Assembly (NCBI GenBank): GCA_964035575.1
Contig: OZ037924.1
Location: 124,001-188,000, forward strand
Reading direction: 5' to 3'
Source: Rhynchopus sp. YZ270_cl-10
Taxonomy: Eukaryota; Euglenozoa; Diplonemea; Diplonemida; Diplonemidae
Length of the DNA stretch: 64,000 nucleotides
Under the pieces are notes generated by a model. The model was not told the DNA's origin. It ran no database searches and was given only the letters and a program-made list of their open reading frames with translations. The stretch's first letter is position 1, and every line of letters begins with the position of its first letter. Shown one piece after another: positions 33,910-44,431 of this stretch. The position numbers and the translations under genes are program-made.

Positions 33910-33948
33910 ATAAGATGATCCTAAGCCTCGCTTGATTAATCACCTTAA
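33910..33948 (+). repeat. Hairpin module, family A copy 4
   Basis: TAAGATGAT / ATCACCTTA outer arms; the inner stem is weakened (CTAAGC / TTGATT). Preceded by AAAGTTTA. Confidence 0.6.
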
Positions 33949-34066
33949 GCAAAGGGGGAGGGCACACATTGAATTTAAACACCCTGGGTCTACAGAGACA
34001 CATAATTGCGTGAGTATGCAGGGTAAAATAGAAAATAGAAAAACAAAGAAAAGTTTGTTTTTTTAA

Positions 34067-34102
34067 AAAGATGATCCTAAGCCTCTTGTGCTTAGTCATC
34101 TT
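34067..34102 (+). repeat. Hairpin module, family A copy 5
   Basis: AAGATGA / TCATCTT outer arms, CTAAGC / GCTTAG inner, loop CTCTTGT. Followed by GATCACATTCGTTATCGG, resembling the tail after copy 1. Confidence 0.72.
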
Positions 34103-34582
34103 GATCACATTCGTTATCGGTTAAAATAGGCTGACTTTGAGTAAAGATTAGGCCTCTATGAGTCGCCCTAAATAAAAAATAGTAACTCTGATAGGTAAGT
34201 AAAAGGAAAAAAAGGTTGCTCAATTACCCTGTTTGAGGGGTGATTTGGCGACCGTATCTGAGGAACTAGTTCTCCTTTAAGCTACGCTTGTAGGTATAAA
34301 AAACAAAAATTGGAGAAGTGGAGTGCATCTTCGTGGGTGTCTACACTAATACAATCAAGGTTTCAAACAAAAAAATAAAATAGGGGAGGTGCAGGGGGAA
34401 ACATCCAGGAACCCAGGAGTCGCTTTTGTAAATTAGTTGCATCTATTTGACCACTGGTGTCCGCTTTAATGATCGCTTTCAGTGCACACACACCATCCAC
34501 GTCGTTACCACCCAAAAAAGGTGTGCGATATGGGACAAAAAAAACTACCCAACATTTTTCGGGTTTGTTAGAAAAAAAAAAA

Positions 34583-34625
34583 GGTGAAATTGATAGTGCA
34601 AAACGCCTCGGGGACGCAGGCACTG
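34583..34625 (+). repeat. Hairpin module, family B copy 3
   Basis: GTGAAATTGATAGTGC ... GCCTCGGGGACGC ... GGCACTG; GTGC / GCAC arms close the stem. Confidence 0.62.
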
Positions 34626-35204
34626 AAAAAAAAAAAATTGTTTCATATACTTTCAAAATCAGACAAGAGGAAGTACAAAGAACGTTCTATTCAGAGAGTG
34701 CGATATTGGGAGCACCACATGCTACGTATGTACTGGGCTAGATATGGGGGAAAAGATGTGATTTTCAAGGGGGGGAAGAGAAGACACACCTTTATATCTG
34801 TTGTCGTTTTTCGTTAAAACAGCATTTTTTTTTCGGGGGAACAATATATTCAACAAGGGGAAAAAAACACTGAAAAAAACACAAATTTGAAGAAACTAAC
34901 GTACAGAAGAGAAGATACGAACAAAGTAGTGGGGATTGGGTGGGGCATGACAACGTGTGTTTTTGTTTGCAAAAGGTGCGAGAAGGAAGCCCCCTTAAGG
35001 ATGCGTCATGTATAGGGGAAAGGGGGTACAGTTTTCCCCCCGCTTAACTGCCTTGGTCATATTTTGGACGCTACTCCATGGGCTATGTCTAGCACATGGG
35101 TGAAGTGATAGTTTCACCTATAGTATAGGAGCAGCAGCCAACAGCCAAAATCCTGCGCCAGAAACCAACGCCTTCGAAACGATGAATCAAGTTAAACAGA
35201 AGAA

Positions 35205-35270
35205 ACGTTGACCTGAAATACAACAACCCGCTCCCGACAGTGTACCTTGGTATAACTGCCACGATCGGGC
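35205..35270 (+). repeat. Hairpin module, family C copy 2
   Basis: CGTTGACCTGAAATACAAC, then CCCGCTCCCGACAGTGTACC and a TTGGTATAACTGCC tail, aligned with copy 1. Confidence 0.58.
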
Positions 35271-35284
35271 GAAGAAAAAAAAAA

Positions 35285-35325
35285 AGTGTTTGTAAGATGA
35301 ATCCAAGCCTCACATCGTCATCATC
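35285..35325 (+). repeat. Hairpin module, family A copy 6 (degenerate)
   Basis: GTGTTTGTAAGATGAATCC, then AAGCCTCACATCG and TCATC. Inner arm partly lost. Confidence 0.45.
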
Positions 35326-35862
35326 AAAAAAAAATAACACACACAAAGGGTGACTGTCAGTACCCACAAATCGGGGAAGGTGCAAAAAGAAGGTGAGACA
35401 CGGCAACCTAAGTAGCCACAGTGATCACATTGTCACAAAAGATTATTTTCTGCCTCAATGTTTTTCCCCACAAGGGAATGGAGGGGGGAAAGACAAAAAA
35501 TGGAATGGGGCAGCAGCCTCCCTTAGAGCTGCGCGTCAAAACACCTAACTTTTTTTTTTTCGAATAAAACAACTGAGTTGTTTGGGATGTCTGTTGTCGT
35601 ACGCATTCATGGCAACTTAACTATGTCTGTAACAGTGGCTCGTACAAATATGAGCTTCTTGGAAAGCATTTGGCGAGGTGTGGATACTTCTGTTTGTCTA
35701 AAGTGAAAAGGTCCAAAAAAGGGAAAACGACGAATGGTGCGTGCCCGCTTTAGCGTATTAGTTTTCCACTAATCTACATACCTCACTCACGTTCATCAGT
35801 GAAAAAAACACAAACTTTTTTGCGGTGCGATAAACGAAAAAAAAACGAAGATGAAAATAGAG

Positions 35863-35940
35863 AGAAGTTGAAAGTGCAAAACGCCTCTGGGAGGCAAGCA
35901 CTGACACTCCGTGGATAATCGGACCCCCGGAGTGCTGCAC
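35863..35940 (+). repeat. Hairpin module, family B copy 4 (long form)
   Basis: AGTTGAAAGTGC, CCTCTGGGAGGC, GCACTG, then a second perfect stem CACTCCG / CGGAGTG around a GGATAATCGGACCC core. Confidence 0.7.
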
Positions 35941-35970
35941 ACAAAGAGAAAAAAAAAAAAAAGAGAGAGA

Positions 35971-36021
35971 GAAGTTGAAAGTGCAAACGCCTCACCGTTC
36001 ATGGGCCGACGCAGGCACTGG
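35971..36021 (+). repeat. Hairpin module, family B copy 5
   Basis: AAGTTGAAAGTGCAAACGCC then CACCGTTCATGGGCCG and CGCAGGCACTG. Shares the CCGTTCAT variant with copies at 60117 and 62161. Confidence 0.65.
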
Positions 36022-36152
36022 TTCTGCGTGGGTTATAAATAAATGTTATTTTATTTTTTAGAAGGAGGAACAGTGTTTCCGCGCTCCTTCATTGGGTACG
36101 ATTTTTGATGAAGAATCGTGATTTTGTACATAAAAGGTAAATACGTCCCGAG

Positions 36153-36175
36153 CCCGGCGCGCTACGCGCGCCGGG
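36153..36175. repeat. Perfect GC-rich palindrome
   Basis: Ten-base arms CCCGGCGCGC / GCGCGCCGGG with a TAC loop, in a local patch of unusual composition (36100-36560). That patch also contains TGCGCCGCAGGCGCA. Confidence 0.8.
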
Positions 36176-36794
36176 AGTTCACGGCAAGTTGGGGGCCTCC
36201 GGCGGAGAAACTAGAGTTCTGGCCCAAAAAAAACGCGTTCCAGCGCAGTCCCTGAGATTCCAAAAAAAATAAAAAGGCGCGGTCGAGCCCGACCCGGAAT
36301 AAGAGAATTCCTCGGGTATCCAACTGAGGAGTTCAACTTCATTGGTATTTGCACCAGACACACGAATTATCAGTAACCTCAGTACGTGTACAAAAAGAAA
36401 CGGTGGTCATAGCATCAAGGCTCCTGGCGAAGCCACGGTACGCAACATTTCAAAAAATTGCGCTTAAAATTGCACATTTTTACAGCCAAATTATGTCATG
36501 GGAACGTGGGTTGCAAGCTTGCGCCGCAGGCGCACGGTACGCTACTTTTTTCCTTTCGCCATGCTGCATGTTTCCTTTTCGTTCGGCGTTTGATCAATTG
36601 AGTCGCGTTCTGGCTGTGACGGGGTCACTTTGTTCATGAGGCCAGTTCTGGTCGCTCTCAGAGGCTTATGTGGGGGAATTTTTTTTTTTCGGGAATTTTT
36701 TTTTATTTTTATTTTTTTCCAATGAAGAATTCTTCACTGGAAAAATTTTTTTTTTTGGGATTTTTTTTTTTTTTCGAAGAATTCTTCATCGGAT

Positions 36795-37047
36795 TCTTCA
36801 GCGCGGAAAGTCTGAGGAGGAAACGTATGTAAGACGATTGGCTGACCCCACGCCTCTCTGGACGGTGAGCACCCTTCCCAGACCCTTTGCTTGGATAAAA
36901 ACTATCCCTGAGATGGATTCATACCCAAAACAAATTAGGTTCATATGCTTCAAAGGGAACGTCAAAGACGTTTCTATCCAAGATATCTACAGTCTTTTTA
37001 TAGCGAAAAAAGGTGAAATAAGAAAGAACATACTGTGGGTGTTATAA
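36795..37047 (+). other. Plus-strand reading frame of unclear status
   Basis: About 84 codons after a poly-T tract, with balanced composition (VRRLADPTPLWTVSTLP, then FICFKGNVKDVSIQDIYSL) and a stop at 37047. It runs against all other genes. I recognise no family. It could be a fragment of an inserted element or chance. Confidence 0.25.
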
Positions 37048-37063
37048 CGTTATCGATAACGTT
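37046..37063. repeat. 18-bp perfect palindrome
   Basis: AACGTTATCGATAACGTT, extended imperfectly by GTTAT / GTAAC on the flanks. Lies between the plus-strand frame and hairpin A copy 7. Confidence 0.75.
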
Positions 37064-37088
37064 GTAACACAGTGTGAAAGAAAAGTTG

Positions 37089-37130
37089 TATAAGATGGCC
37101 CTAAGCCTCTCGTGCTTAGTCATCTTAAAA
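37089..37130 (+). repeat. Hairpin module, family A copy 7
   Basis: TATAAGATGG outer arm against CATCTTA, CTAAGC / GCTTAG inner arms, loop CTCTCGT. Family C copy 3 starts 8 nt further on. Confidence 0.72.
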
Positions 37131-37137
37131 AAGAAAG

Positions 37138-37180
37138 TAGAGTTGAAATACAAAGCCCTCTCGCCTACGCTTTACATCTG
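37138..37180 (+). repeat. Hairpin module, family C copy 3
   Basis: TAGAGTTGAAATACAAAGCC then CTCTCGCCTACG; identical leader to copy 1. Confidence 0.65.
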
Positions 37181-37639
37181 ATATAAAGAGAAAAAGCGCG
37201 TGTTTCCGTGCATAAAAAAGAATAAAAAAAAAGAGGCTCTGAAGAAGAGGGGAGAGCTCTGTCTATAGGGTGTGTTGGTCTCAACACATCTCGGCTCAAC
37301 GTGTCACCAGAAGGGTGAGGTACCCGAAGATGACTTTTTTTTCCATGTTGAAAATATAACAGCAGTTTTTGCAAATGCAACCACTTCATTAATAAATAAA
37401 CATCAAATAATTGTTTGTCCTTTGGGCCTTTTTTAGCTTTTTGGGGAAGTTTTGAATATTTCACAATTTTTTTTTCTTCGAAATGCGACGCGTTTGGTTT
37501 TGCTTTTGTATTTTGTTTTGTGTGTGTGCAGTCCTTAGGCACAATAGCTCCGCTTTCCCGAGAAGGAATTAACAGCATCGGACATATTTTTTTTTGAAAA
37601 CTGTTCAAGCTACCACGACGGACACAACAATGCACAAAT

Positions 37640-40600
37640 CTACCGAACATTCGCCTTCTCGACCTGCAAAAATTGAGAGAAAAACATAAAGACCCAAGAA
37701 GTACAAATAAGAAGGACAAATCGCGTCGTATAGAAGAGTTCAAGAATGTAGGTTTTATTATTGCAGACAAGGCAGTGTAACACAGCGTAACGTAGTGGTT
37801 GTTAGGAAATAATACAAACCGTAAGGATCGGACCTTTTTGGAATCGAAGGATGAATTCGTGTGTATAATTCGATAGTCTTGCATTTGTATCCTCTCTCCC
37901 TTTTTCTCCCCAACCTCTGCTCCCCGACTCCAATTCAACCAACACTCACAGACGGGGGCCAAAACAAACTCTGCGTTTCAATAAATATTTTAGAAGGAAA
38001 AAAAAGCTGTTCTACGACGGTAGATCGCGGGACACCTTCCCCGAGGTCTTGGCCGAGGTGGACTGGTCGAGGGCGAAGGCGATCCATCTGGACCTGTTGG
38101 CTGTCGCGGCTGACGATCAGGAGGGTTGTGTCTTCCCTACTTGTGGTTATGCACCAATGCCGCCACTGCTGGATTTGCGGTTACGCAAAACCGATGGGTT
38201 CCTTCTCCATTGCGACGACCGTTTCACGTGCCCAGTCTGCGCCTCAATCCACGAGCCTCCTGAGAATCCTCTCCCAGCCGTTGTAGATCCGGACAAATAA
38301 GAAGAACAAATCACGTCGTATAGAGTTCAAGAATGTAGGTTTTATTATTTTTTCGAGTTTCTAATAACAGTACGTGTAAACGGGGGGAAAAAAAACTCTT
38401 TCTGCAAAACGAAGATTCCAAACAGATAGAAAAGACATACAATAGCAGCAGCGTCTGTGAACCCTAATCGTCGCAGCTCTTCGACGCAGGCGCGTGCACG
38501 TACAGTCTTTTCAAACTCTTCTGTGCTGACTGTGGTCGACGTTGTTGAACTCAGCGGGGACTGCGGGATGGTATGAGGTACAGAAATCATGAAAAATAAA
38601 CGAGAGAATCGGGAGTATAGGGGTAAATAAAAAAAAGGTAGAAAAAACAGTAGAAATAAGTGAACAAAATGAATAGAATTGCAAACCTGTGGCACCTTCT
38701 CCACTTTCTCCACCTTCTCCACTTTCTCTGCAACAGATGGCGACGTTGGCAAGCTCTTCTTGTGCTCTGCTGTTGGTGGTTGTTGTGAAATGTGCTGCAA
38801 AATCTAGTGCTCGTTTTGACACGCATGCGGCACTTTAATTTTCTTGTCATCAAAAGAAGGGTCCCCATACCTGTCCTCACTGGGGTTGCTGCGTGCGAAT
38901 GCTGTGCCTTCTTCGAAGAAAAGGTGCTCTGTGCAATCTTTGGTGTCACCTGCAGCTGCGGTTCGCGGACCTGTATTTTTGTTAGAGTACGTAGCAAAAA
39001 GCATCGCCTCGCAATAGAACCGCCACCGACTTCCGATCCGCCCTTTTGATATGAGAGACTCTTGCTGCCGCACATACCTTGCTGGGCGACGGCTTCGGTG
39101 TGGTGTTCTCAAAGGGCTCGCGCCTGTCACGCGACTCACGCGACTGCGCCCTTCTCGCCAGGTAGCTCCTCTCCGTCGACGCATCGCGTGCGTTCTTGCT
39201 GGTCAGGTCTGCCGCAAGCTCCCGCAGCCTTGTGGTGTCGGCGCGCCCTTCTCTTCCTCGCCCCTCCCTTTCCTTTTCCTTCTCCTTCTCCGGTACCGGG
39301 GACGCCACTATCTCTGGCGAGACGCTGCGTGCAGGCGAGTCACCCCTACGCACCCTCCTTGGGGTCAGCAGCGACTCTTCTATCTCCTGCATGATTTGGA
39401 TCCGTGCAGCGTCCTTGCCGTGTTTGTGTCCTTCTTTCATCCGGCGCCGTGCGTCCTCTAGTTTGTTCATCCGTGTCATGTCACGTTGTGGTGATGGGTT
39501 TGTTGGCGGCGCTGCCGGTGGTGTGTCGGGCTTTCTTGTTTTCTGCTGTGGTGGTGTTGTAGGCACAGCCGGCATCACCTCGTACACCCCTCGGTGCGTC
39601 TGTGGCGGTGGTGTCCCACCCCTTCTCTGCTTCGATCGTGTCGACCCGCCGTTTGTGTTCGCCTTCACGGAACCTCCCCTCGGGGCAGCCTCGTTGACTC
39701 GTGCAGAGGGGCGTTCCCGCAGAGGCTTGCTCTTCTCTTCCTGTGTCTTCTCGCTCTTTGCAAGCGTGCCGCAACGTTCGTAGTGTCCCCTCGGAGGGTT
39801 GCGTGGCGTTGCCAAGACGCGTCGAGGGTGTTCTGCTGAGACGGAGGTGAGGCGTGTGAACGAGCCTAAGGAGCCGAAGGAGCCGAAGCGTGCGGTGCTC
39901 GTGGTGTCGTCTGAGCCAGAGCGTACGGAGGTCTTCTTCTTGGGGGTCTGTGGCTTTTTGGATGTGGAGGGGCGCCCAGTGTCGACCTTGCCAGGGATGT
40001 TGGTGCGGAAGCCAACGCTAGAGCGTGGAGTGACCGGGGTGATGGAGGGAATGCTTTTGCGTGGTGTCATCTGTGCGTGTTGCAGCTTGCCTTTGTCGCA
40101 GACGCTTTCGTGCTTCTCGATGCGGCACGTCTTGAAGCTGCGTCCGCAGTGGCGGCAGGGGTGCAGACTTTGGTCGCTGTCCTCGTTGAGCTCGGGAAGG
40201 TCCTGCTCCAGTGTGTCGGGCAGAGGCTTGTCGGCAGGATAAGCAGAGTTGCCTGCCTTTGACGGCGACACCGTGCTCGGCCTGTCCGGCGGGCGTGTCA
40301 GGAACGCTGGTGGCGGAGTTGCCTGCTGCCGCACCGGTGCGTCGCGTGTCGTAGAACAGCTCTGCAGAAATGTGTTGAACTCATGTGCATTGTCAGCAGG
40401 CGGGTTGCGGAGCTGCGAGAGGGACTCCCCAAAGTCGCGCTTCTGTGGCGTAGGGGGGCGTGGTGGTGGTGGTGGGGTGTCCATGTTGCAGTCACGGTCG
40501 CTCTGCGGTGGGAATGTGTTGGCGTGCTGTGGACGTGGCTGCTGCTGCTGCTGCTGGTGCTGATGGTGGTGGTGCTGCACCCTCTGTGGCGCCTCCTGTG

Positions 40601-41471
40601 GCATAGTGTTGCTGTTCTGCTGTGGGAGGTGGCGCTGCGGGGAAGGGTTCGGCGCCATCTTGGTGTAGCCGCCGTGCTGGTGTTGCGGGTGTTGCTGTTG
40701 CTGTTGGTGTTGCTGGTGGTGCTGGTGGTGTTGTGGTTGTTGTTGGTGTTGTTGTTGGTGCTGTTGCTGCATGGGCGCGGTGTATGCAGGCGCATGTGGG
40801 GGAACGTGGCGTGGCGACACTTGCGGTTCGCTATAGTGTTGCTGCTGCTGTTGTGGTTGGTATTGTTGGTAATGTTGTTGTTGTTGTTGTTGTTGCTGAG
40901 GTTGGTATTGCTGCTGCGGTGCTGTTGGTTGCTGCTGCTGGTGGTGGTGGTGATGGTGCTGTGGCTGCTGCTGTTGCTGGTGATGCTGCGGATGCTGTTG
41001 CTGCGGGTGGAAGTGCCCATTCGTTGGCGCGTGTTGTGGCACGTGCTGTGGCGACGGCGGGTTTGACGGTGCACGATGCACACTCCTGGGCGAGCGTGGT
41101 GTGCTGTGCCCTGCACGCAGCGGTGCGTGGGGCTCCTTTTCTGTAGGCCTGGTCTGGGCGCTGTGTGCGAGCAGCGTCATGTCCTCCTTCACGGGGAAGT
41201 ACACAGTAGGCTGTGCGTGTGGCGAGCGTGGCTTGCTGGGCACATACTGCGGCACGCTGGGTGGCGAGGGCGGTTGCTGGTGGCCGTTTGCGTACTGCTG
41301 CCGTGGCGAGTGGTACGCAGCATTGCCCGTGGGGCGTGGTGAGGCCTGCGGGGTGTGCTGCGCTTGCTCGAACATAGGTGTGTCCTCTAAACACATCCTG
41401 TGCCGTGTCTCGAGAAGCCGCTCATTGAGGTGCTTCTTCAGGTCCGACAGCTCCTCCTGCGCTGTCTTCAT
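37640..41471 (-). CDS. Gln-rich C2HC zinc-finger protein with UBA-like C-terminus, 905 residues, five exons
   Basis: Exons 41471-39078, 38970-38871, 38766-38687, 38560-38441 and a proposed 24-nt last exon 37663-37640. All phases agree. The N-terminus is a short helix (AQEELSDLKKHLNERLLETR). A His/Gln/Pro-rich low-complexity region covers about residues 45-350, with CAA/CAG- and CAC-rich codons. A C2HC zinc finger follows (CRHCGRSFKTCRIEKHESVC, ~residue 455), of a type common in flagellar and trypanosomatid proteins. Basic Ser/Thr/Pro-rich sequence then leads to FEKTVRARACVEELRRLGF-TDAAAI joined to VEKANVR, which resembles a ubiquitin-associated three-helix fold. The last intron is about 777 nt and carries an insertion. 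The third acceptor is chosen by phase. I infer a scaffold or adaptor, perhaps cytoskeletal. The ATG at 41471 is preferred over one at 41636, whose extension looks like leader sequence. Confidence 0.78.
37708..37763. repeat. Direct repeat flanking an intron insertion, left copy
   Basis: About 55 bp (ACAAATCGCGTCGTATAGAA, then GAGTTCAAGAATGTAGG and TTTTATTATT) repeated at 38298-38350 with few differences. Both copies lie inside the last intron of the zinc-finger/UBA gene. Confidence 0.8.
38010..38300 (+). other. GC-rich antisense reading frame inside an intron insertion
   Basis: A plus-strand frame ending in TAA at 38300, with an ATG at 38049 (MAEVDWSRAKAIHLDLLAVA). It contains two Cys pairs (CVFPTCGY and CDDRFTCPVCASI), like a zinc ribbon. 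GC content is far above the flanking intron and resembles coding DNA. It lies between the two 55-bp direct repeats. It may be a captured gene fragment or part of a small mobile element; no family is recognised. Confidence 0.4.
38298..38350. repeat. Direct repeat flanking an intron insertion, right copy
   Basis: Pairs with 37708-37763. The first bases overlap the end of the antisense reading frame. Confidence 0.8.
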
Positions 41472-41715
41472 CCCATGCTTTGGTGCTGGGCTCTGCGACT
41501 GGTGTGAATGTGCCAGTGAAAACCGCTGTCTCGTGTGTGTGTTACTGTCTTGTGTGGTTGTGTGAGTGGGAACGGGGTATAGGAGAATAAGGGGGCAAAA
41601 GCACATCACTCTACTATGATCACTCTGGCCTATCAAGGCCTTACCGGGTTAGAAAGAAGCCACCCACCACCCCATAAAAAACTGACAAAGTCCAACACCC
41701 CACCCAGAGGGTCTA

Positions 41716-42709
41716 TCACTTGCCCTCGAGCTGCCCCTGCCCCTGCCCCTGCTCCTGCTCGGACGCATTGTTGGTCGCAATGAAACGGTCGATATAGTTC
41801 GACTCCACAATGGCAGAGGCTGTTTGCGCCATCTTCTCTGCTGTGTCCTTTGTGCCTTGGTAGGGCACGAAGGTGTAGCCGTTTGCTTTGTCGACATGCG
41901 TCATGAGCTCCTTCACGGCCTCCTTATTCTCGATGTCAAGCGTGAGGAAGCCCACATGCGGGTAGTCCTCCACCAGGTCTATGAGTGCTGTGTTCATCCG
42001 CGCAAAGCGCGTTGGGATGTTTTTGTCGTCCGACATCTTCTGCACGAGATACGAGAGGTCCTGCACCTCGGTGTAGAAGTCGAGCCCGAAGTCGAGGTCG
42101 TAGTTCTTGAGGAGGTCGATCTTGGTGAGGACGTTGACGTGCGGGAGTTCGAGTTGGAGCATCGAGCTGAGCGACGTCAGGATGGCGGAGATGAAGTGCG
42201 ATCCGCTCCTGCAGTACAGTGAGTCGACCAGGTGCACGCCGCAGAGACGCATGTTGGCCTCGTGCTGCAGCCACTCCACAAGGTTGCGGAAGGATTCATG
42301 GTTGGTGTACAGCTCGACCTGCCCAGGGCAGTCGAACAGATAGTACTTCGACTGCCCGGTCTCGTTGAACTGCTCGCTCAGCCAGTCGTCGTTCGTCCGC
42401 AGGTAGTCTATACAGAAGAGAAAGGCACCATTGGGCCCAAGCTGTTCCTCCTCCATCGCTGACTGGTGGTCAATCAATGCCCGCACATCGATGCTCGCCT
42501 CATACGGCAAAGAGTCGTTCGCAGGGTCCAAATTCACGATAGCAACCTAAGAGGGAGATGGTGGAAGAGAGGAGGAAAAGAGGGAAAAGAGGAAAGGGAA
42601 GGGAGGGTCATACATCTCTCCCAAGGGACTCCAGGTATGACGCAAGTCCGGTGCAGTAAGTAGTTTTCCCCGACCCCGGGTGGCCGAAGACGAGCTGCCC
42701 GAAAGGCAT
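41716..42709 (-). CDS. GPN2: GPN-loop GTPase 2
   Basis: Two exons, 42709-42614 and 42546-41716, joined in phase 0 across a 67-nt GTATGA...TAG intron, 308 residues. All GPN landmarks are present: P-loop [10 protein letters not shown] (~9), VNLDPAND (~36), the family-defining GPN loop GPNGAF (~72), DCPGQVEL as G3 (~105), TKIDLLKNY as G4 (~175), and VDKANGYTF near the C-terminus. The order and wording match GPN2 more closely than GPN1 or GPN3 ([41 protein letters not shown]). GPN proteins act in the cytoplasm in assembly and nuclear import of RNA polymerase II and III. The C-terminus ends in an EQGQGQGQ tail typical of low-complexity drift. The ATG lies a few bases into the exon with no competing start. 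Confidence 0.93.
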
Positions 42710-43022
42710 TTTTATGTGTTTGTGTACGCTGGGTTGGTGGTGTGAGGGAACAAAGCAAAAAATATGAGTATAAAAAAAATGGGCTTTCTTCCGTTTGAAA
42801 AAACCTTTTTTTTTGCAAAGTGAGCAAAATCAACTCTACTTTCAATTCCTTTTTATTGCAGAACACGTCCATCAAAATAAGGGGAAAAGAGAGATCACAA
42901 CGTTCTTAACAGAGAATCCCTCTTCTGTCACACCCTTTTTGTACACGGATTGGGGGAGAAACACAGCACAGAAGCGTTACCCCACCTGATCTGGAGGGGA
43001 ATAAAAAAAGAGGGAAAAAAAC

Positions 43023-43060
43023 GTGAAAAGATGGATGCACCGCCCGCACATACACATCCA
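43023..43060 (+). repeat. Hairpin module, family D copy 2
   Basis: TGAAAAGATGGATGCACCGC then CCGCACATACACATCC. GATG / CATC outer arms. Confidence 0.5.
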
Positions 43061-43354
43061 AAATGCAATGTCGAAACAACTCGCACGACATTGCAGTGGC
43101 CTGAGAGGCGCTCCCTCTGAGGGACTTTTTTTCTTTTTCTTTTTGAAACTAAAGCAAACTTGCACGAAACGTGTCTACTGTGTATACAACTTAAGTTTTC
43201 TTGCAAAATGGGGGGGGACAAAAAAGCACTCAAAATTTGAAGCTTTGGGGGTATTTTTTAATCCAAAGCACCTCTAAACCCATTTCTGATGGTATGCTAG
43301 AGGGTGCTGGGTTGAAAATACCCCAAAGTGTCACCTTTTGACCCTCTCTATGGA

Positions 43355-43576
43355 CAGTGATCTAAAATACGTGGCAAAATACGTATTAATACGTCATACG
43401 TAGCAATACGTAATAATACATAATACGTGGCTTACCCCTCCACTCATTACGTATCAATACGTATCAATACGTATCAATACGTATCAATACGTATCAATAC
43501 GTATCAATACGTATCAATACGTATCAATACGTATCAATACGTATCAATACGTATCAATACGTATTTTAGATCACTG
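43355..43576. repeat. 222-bp element with 18-bp perfect terminal inverted repeats and internal 10-bp minisatellite
   Basis: Ends are CAGTGATCTAAAATACGT and its exact reverse complement. Inside, 43451-43560 holds eleven perfect tandem copies of GTATCAATAC. The left part (43373-43450) holds diverged copies of the same TACGTA-rich unit. The tract could fold or slip easily, so copy number is likely unstable. Confidence 0.9.
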
Positions 43577-43973
43577 CACCATGGAAGGGTGTGTATAGGG
43601 GAGGGAGTCTGGCAGGCGTGGTAGAGAATAGAGCTGTCGTACGGTGTACATCTTTGCAAAAAATCTTCGCCACTATTCGGCACAGCGTTAGGAAGGTAGA
43701 AGACAACACCCCATCTAATGGACTGGCCGCATAAGCATTGTGGAAAAATAAAAATGGCAAATCCAACAAAAAAAAAAAAAACATCACATCACAAGAAGCA
43801 CAGATGCATACTGTGACAACGCACTTTACCTACGTATCTAAGGTAAGAATAAAGTGCACGCTTTTATTGTGTTTTTTATCATTTCTGTTTCTCTCTCGTA
43901 TCGCAAGGTTTTTCCCATAACCGATGTCAACTGTTTGTATCTTATGAAATAGGAGGTGTCAAAAAAAAAAAAT

Positions 43974-44010
43974 GTGAAAGATGCAATGTACCTCTCGAGT
44001 ACACACATCT
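43974..44010 (+). repeat. Hairpin module, family D copy 3
   Basis: AGATG / CATCT outer arms, TGTAC / GTACA inner arms, loop CTCTCGA. Confidence 0.68.
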
Positions 44011-44380
44011 AACAAAAAAAAAGTCTCAAAAAGTGCGAGGAAAACTCAAGGGAGAGGGGGAAAAGGTTTGACAAGATGCCATAACTACTTTGCATGGTCA
44101 TTAGTCTTGAACAAAAAATGCGTTGGGGGGGTCATTAGAGGTTATCCCCAACACAATAAATGGAAGGAGAAGAAAAAAACCACCCTCCGGGTGCATCAGG
44201 ATTGATTGCACGCTGCAGGTTGGTAGCATGAGACTGTGGGGGGGTTTCGTGTGTTCTGATCTTGAAAAAAAATACAGCAGAACACACAACGCACCTAGGA
44301 GAAGGGGAAGGGGTGTAAGCTGAGGCAACGCTCCTGCAGAAACCTCGACAAAAAAAAAAAAAAAATCCCCCCCAACGATT

Positions 44381-44420
44381 TGTCAGATGAAATGCACCTC
44401 GCGTGCATACCCATCTTTAT
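44381..44420 (+). repeat. Hairpin module, family D copy 4
   Basis: GATG / CATC outer arms, ATGCAC / GTGCAT inner arms, loop CTCGC. Clearest family D stem. A family B copy follows at 44432. Confidence 0.72.
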
Positions 44421-44431
44421 AACAAAAAGAA

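Larger units (their letters stand above)
33397..37639. other. 4.2-kb gene-poor spacer rich in hairpin modules
   Basis: No minus-strand gene is visible. It holds at least ten hairpin modules of families A, B and C, GC-rich and AT-rich palindromes (36153, 37046), many A/T runs, and one plus-strand reading frame of unclear status (36795-37047). Confidence 0.65.

Noticed and set aside
40383-41394. Several long frames on both strands in the CAG/CAC-rich tract
   Set aside because: Low-complexity Gln/His codons leave all frames open. Only one frame joins the zinc finger and later exons.
43451-43560. CRISPR-like or centromeric satellite
   Set aside because: Contiguous 10-bp units with no spacers, and the tract is only 110 bp inside a 222-bp inverted-repeat element.
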